Assembly: GCA_015655015.1 (NCBI GenBank)
Contig: JAATFV010000036.1
Location: 22,253 to 86,252 of the forward strand
Reading direction: 5' to 3'
DNA from: Chitinophagales bacterium
GTDB taxonomy: Bacteria; Bacteroidota; Bacteroidia; Chitinophagales; Chitinophagaceae
DNA length: 64,000 nucleotides
The notes beneath the pieces were generated by a model. That model made no database searches. It was not told the DNA's origin and was given only the letters and a program-made list of their open reading frames with translations. The position numbers and the translations under genes were made by a program. Every line of letters starts with the position of its first letter. Position 1 is the stretch's first letter. Shown in pieces: positions 61,105 through 64,000 of this stretch.

Positions 61105-61315
61105 GCAAAAAATATTTCTCTTTAAACAGAATGGGGGCCTGCTTTAATTCCATCAGGCAATTCCGGCAGAGGCAATCCTCGTATCGCTGCTCCAGCAAGG
61201 CTTTTTCTTCAGGAGTCAGCCTTACCCCATAACACTGGCATTGCAGGATATCGCCCACCTTACATTCGAAGGCGGCGCGGCAGCGGGGACAATATTTTTC
61301 TTCATGCTTACACAT
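61091..61315 (-). CDS. Cysteine-rich CWC family protein
   Basis: 74 aa with ten cysteines: CKHEEKYCPRCRAAFECKVGDILQCQCYGVRLTPEE and CLCRNCLMEL. The CxxC pairs suggest zinc or another metal. CWC proteins are of unknown function and recur in Bacteroidota. It overlaps cobU by 14 bp and the BtuF-like gene by 8 bp, so it is embedded in the operon. A metal-linked role in corrin handling is speculation. Confidence 0.8.
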   Translation of the reverse strand: MCKHEEKYCPRCRAAFECKVGDILQCQCYGVRLTPEEKALLEQRYEDCLCRNCLMELKQAPILFKEKYFLHGGK

Positions 61316-62243
61316 GTTGATAGGAAGGTTCAGCAGCTAAAGAATACTTGTGGCTCAATTTTTCCGGTACGCTAAAAATATCCGGATGGAAAAGGGCTGC
61401 TAATAATTCGATCCCGTCTGTCAGCGTTCCCGGACTTGGCTGTGTGAAGAGGTCGTAATCCGCTAAAAATACAGCCCCGTTCTTGACGGCTTGCAATTGA
61501 TGCCATCCCGGTTTCGCTCTCAGCAGATGTAATTCTTCCTGTGCGCGGTGGATATGAAATCCGCAGGGGGCTATCACCAGTACTTCAGGATCGTACCGAA
61601 CGACCTTTTCCCAGGGCGTTACGATGCTGTCTCCTCCGGGATTGGAAAGCATATCGACTCCTCCGGCGTTAGCGATCTGAAAGGGGATCCAATGCCCGCA
61701 ATTATAGACGGGTTCGATCCATTCCATGAGCATTACTCTCCGGAGGGGCGCCCTGTATTGACGCAGGGTGTCGATAATAACATCTGTTCTTTTCTGAAGG
61801 GAGGATAAATGATGATACGCGGCTTCTTCGTTGCCGAGTGCGGCGGCGATGGTGACCGCGGTCTGGAATACCTCCGACAGGTTCCCGGGAGTCAGCGGGA
61901 CAAGGACCGGCTGTTTTTCCAGCCTGGCTACCGCGGCAGCCGTACAGGCCGTATCGATCTGGCAGACCTCGCAGACGTCCTGCGTGAAAATGATATCCGG
62001 GGCAATAGCCTGTAGTAACGTGTCCTCTACATAATACAAGCTCTTACCCTGTGCTTTGGAGGCGGAGAATATTTTGTCGATCTCGGTGCTGCTGTAATTT
62101 TTGCCTTCCAGCATACAACGGACTATGGCCGGCTTTTCCGCGGCTTCCGGCGGGCATTCGAAGGTGACGCCGTACAGCAGGTCCTGCAGACCCATATCGT
62201 AGATCATTTTCGTGGCGGCAGGAAGAAAAGAACATGCTTTCAT
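61308..62243 (-). CDS. BtuF-like cobalamin-binding protein without signal peptide
   Basis: 311 aa. CSFLPAATKMIYDMGLQDLLYGVTFECPP is the BtuF-type N-terminal pattern (TroA/FpvC fold). LLQAIAPDIIFTQDVCEVC, VLMLEW-like MLMEWIEPVYNCGHWIPFQIANAGG and VLVIAPCGF follow. No N-terminal hydrophobic segment exists and the first residues are already the fold, so it should stay in the cytoplasm. No BtuC or BtuD is in the window. It may bind corrinoid inside the cell rather than feed an ABC importer. Confidence 0.8.
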   Translation of the reverse strand: MKACSFLPAATKMIYDMGLQDLLYGVTFECPPEAAEKPAIVRCMLEGKNYSSTEIDKIFSASKAQGKSLYYVEDTLLQAIAPDIIFTQDVCEVCQIDTACTAAAVARLEKQPVLVPLTPGNLSEVFQTAVTIAAALGNEEAAYHHLSSLQKRTDVIIDTLRQYRAPLRRVMLMEWIEPVYNCGHWIPFQIANAGGVDMLSNPGGDSIVTPWEKVVRYDPEVLVIAPCGFHIHRAQEELHLLRAKPGWHQLQAVKNGAVFLADYDLFTQPSPGTLTDGIELLAALFHPDIFSVPEKLSHKYSLAAEPSYQHV

Positions 62244-62256
62244 ATCGTTGCTCTTT

Positions 62257-62306
62257 TAAAGGATGATTCACCCGTAAGGTATAAAGGATGATTCACCCGT
62301 AAGGTA
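62257..62306. repeat. 25-bp perfect tandem repeat between receptor and BtuF-like genes
   Basis: Two identical 25-bp units (62257-62281 and 62282-62306), each starting TAAAGGATGATTCACC. They fill nearly all of the 64-bp gap between the BtuB-like stop and the BtuF-like start. Confidence 0.95.
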
Positions 62307-62307
62307 A

Positions 62308-64000
62308 TTAAAATTCTATTGCGACCCCTCCGTTGAAGAGCGTCGGAATGGAATTATAACCGTAGATCGTCGTGAATTTAGTTTTTGTTATATTTTTCAT
62401 TTCTGCAAAAAGCTTTACCATTTTTGCCGGCTTGTATTCTGCATAGGCATTGAGGAGGGCAAAGCTCTTTAAAGTGACGTCCGGTAATGCATTGTAATAG
62501 GCATCATACCCGCCGATATCGTACCGTTTGCTTTCATAATGCCCGCTGATGCTGACGCTGAGGGCTCTGAGGGGCTGAACGTTCACTGCCAGATTGATGG
62601 TATGCGCGGGCCTTCTGAGCGCATAGCTATAGGACGTATCGTTATAAGTGGTATGACTTTGAGATTGGGCCTTGATGCTTAACCAGGTATAATTGGCGGA
62701 TACGGAGACCATCCTGCCAATCTGTATTTTATTTTCCCACTCGATGCCATGGGCCCTTTCTTCATTGTAATTGAAATACAGGTTAGTGAAATAGTTGTAA
62801 TCGATACCGTTTTTTGTTTTACGCTGGTACCAGGTTGCCCGGGAGCTGAGGATCGCATTACTGAACTGGACACCTCCCTCGTAATTCACCGATGTCTCCG
62901 GCTGAAGGGCGGGGTTGCCGTAGGGTGAGTAGAGCTGATACAGGGTAGGCGCTTTAAAACCGCTGGCTACGCTGGCATATATTTTCCACCTGTTGCTGAT
63001 CAGGAAGGAAGGATTGAACGTATAGGTATAGTTGCTTCCATAACGCGAGTGGGTATTCAGTCTTCCTCCCAGCTCGACATTAAGTCCGGAGGCGCCGTTG
63101 TAGGACAGCGAGCTATACATGGAGGTCTGGCTGACGGAGGTGTCTTTGAATGCAAGGGGATAACTACCCGAGATCCCGTTCTCGTTCATGGAGGCATACC
63201 GGTAATCGGCCCCGTTGAGCCAGGTAAATCCGTAACCCAGGTTGGTGCTGGCAAAGATCTCGGCATATTGATTCTTGCCATAGTAATTGTCTTTGTAATA
63301 GGTCTGTGTGCCGGTGCTGTCTTCCAGCAGATCCCGGACGGCCGTATTGTAAAGATAATTTCCGTTCAGGGTGGTATTGGCCAGCGCATAGGTAAAGCCG
63401 CCGCCCGCCATGAAATTCTTATTGCCATTGGTATAATTCCTGGCGTCGGAAAAGGCTCCGGCGTCGATATCATTCGTGTACCGGCTATATTGAATAAAAC
63501 CTCGCACGGTCAGGGGCTGTATGGGGTTCCAGCCAACATTTGCAGCGACCGTATTGCTCCGGTATCCATCGTTATCGAATTTAACTTTATGAGTGCTGGT
63601 GTCATGGACCGCGCTGTCATAAGCGGTGGAGTAACCATCCGTATGCGCTCCGTTATAACGTATGTTATACACGAGATGATCGGCTATTTTTCCATATAGT
63701 TGGGCGCTCCCGTTATAGGCGCCGTAACTGCCGCCGGAAAAGCTGGCTTTTCCGTTGAAGGGTGTCTTAACATCCGGTTTGATGGTAATGATATTAATGA
63801 CGCCGGCGATGGCATCCGAGCCGTATAAAGTGGATTGTGCGCCTTTGGATATTTCGATTCGTTCGATGGTGGCGACGGGAATAAGGTTGATATCAAAGCT
63901 GTTGTCGGTCTGCGAAGGATCTCCAACGGGAACGCCATCGATGGTCACCAGGGTCCTGCCCGACCCTGCTCCCCGTATATAGATCGCCTGGTTCGTTCCC
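62308..64000 (-). CDS. btuB: TonB-dependent receptor, BtuB-like, 5' end cut by window edge
   Basis: At least 563 aa are in the window, the N-terminus being beyond 64000. The frame continues from the edge with NQAIYIRGAGSGRTLVTIDGVPVG, part of the plug domain, followed by IERIEISKGAQSTLYGSDAIAGVINIIT. The rest is a beta barrel ending FNGGVAIEF with the C-terminal aromatic of outer-membrane proteins. As first gene of a cobalamin salvage operon it likely imports corrinoids. A cobalamin riboswitch, if present, would be outside the window. Confidence 0.9.
   Translation of the reverse strand, partial: GTNQAIYIRGAGSGRTLVTIDGVPVGDPSQTDNSFDINLIPVATIERIEISKGAQSTLYGSDAIAGVINIITIKPDVKTPFNGKASFSGGSYGAYNGSAQLYGKIADHLVYNIRYNGAHTDGYSTAYDSAVHDTSTHKVKFDNDGYRSNTVAANVGWNPIQPLTVRGFIQYSRYTNDIDAGAFSDARNYTNGNKNFMAGGGFTYALANTTLNGNYLYNTAVRDLLEDSTGTQTYYKDNYYGKNQYAEIFASTNLGYGFTWLNGADYRYASMNENGISGSYPLAFKDTSVSQTSMYSSLSYNGASGLNVELGGRLNTHSRYGSNYTYTFNPSFLISNRWKIYASVASGFKAPTLYQLYSPYGNPALQPETSVNYEGGVQFSNAILSSRATWYQRKTKNGIDYNYFTNLYFNYNEERAHGIEWENKIQIGRMVSVSANYTWLSIKAQSQSHTTYNDTSYSYALRRPAHTINLAVNVQPLRALSVSISGHYESKRYDIGGYDAYYNALPDVTLKSFALLNAYAEYKPAKMVKLFAEMKNITKTKFTTIYGYNSIPTLFNGGVAIEF

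Noticed and set aside
62257-62306. Attachment-site duplication of a mobile element
   Set aside because: The repeats are adjacent with nothing between and no integrase or tRNA is near.
62244-62307. Cobalamin riboswitch before the BtuF-like gene
   Set aside because: The gap is only 64 bp and filled by the tandem repeat; a B12 riboswitch needs more and is expected before the receptor gene, outside the window.

Overview
The window reads as chromosomal DNA of a Bacteroidota bacterium, most probably a Chitinophagaceae-like genus. Supporting signs are promoters with the Bacteroidota -7 box TAnnTTTG, weak Shine-Dalgarno signals, a CarB that stops before the allosteric domain, DUF4369/TlpA and TonB-receptor proteins, and moderate GC. 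No rRNA, CRISPR, transposase, phage gene or origin was seen.

Region 1 (1-27.7 kb, all + strand) is one long, tightly packed surface-polysaccharide cluster, with many stop/start overlaps. It encodes: a WlbA/WlbB/WlbC-type set for a 2,3-diamino-uronic acid nucleotide sugar; an AsnB-like amidotransferase that could amidate a uronic acid; GDP-fucose synthesis (Gmd, Fcl) with a GT11 fucosyltransferase; about eight further glycosyltransferases; three methyltransferases (one FkbM type); a deacetylase; a Wzy-like polymerase; a WcaF-like and an OafA-like acyltransferase; and a terminal CpsB/YwqE-type PHP phosphatase. No flippase and no initiating transferase are visible, so the cluster probably continues to the left. 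Embedded in it is the most unusual part of the window: a fused 2-oxoacid dehydrogenase E1, an E2 with a cysteine-rich tail, and one polypeptide joining an ACP-like domain, an AcpS-like phosphopantetheinyl transferase and a C-terminal membrane anchor. I infer a dedicated acyl-thioester supply for decorating the polysaccharide.

Region 2 (27.7-30 kb) has a CarH-type, B12-binding MerR regulator, an ECF sigma factor with a clear promoter preceded by heptamer direct repeats, and isopentenyl-diphosphate isomerase. This resembles a light/B12 isoprenoid switch without the usual carotenoid genes.

Region 3 (30-57 kb) is housekeeping: carB, two M23 peptidases, Bcp, BirA, RsfS, FtsH, a LUD protein, LpxH, MscS, an SDR with a short AraC-type regulator, a MerR with a long disordered N-terminus, AlaS, a double-PDZ protein, GatB, a TlpA-like lipoprotein, tRNA-Arg(CCG) and MarC. 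There is one gene remnant (DUF4143).

Region 4 (57.2-64 kb, - strand) is a cobalamin salvage operon: a BtuB-like receptor (cut by the right edge), a BtuF-like protein without signal peptide, a cysteine-rich CWC protein, CobU, a DUF71 ATP pyrophosphatase, CobT, CobS and a CobC-like phosphatase. Its product is the cofactor that the CarH-type regulator of region 2 would sense.

A recurring oddity is in-frame short tandem repeats (18, 21 or 24 bp period) in linkers of unrelated proteins.
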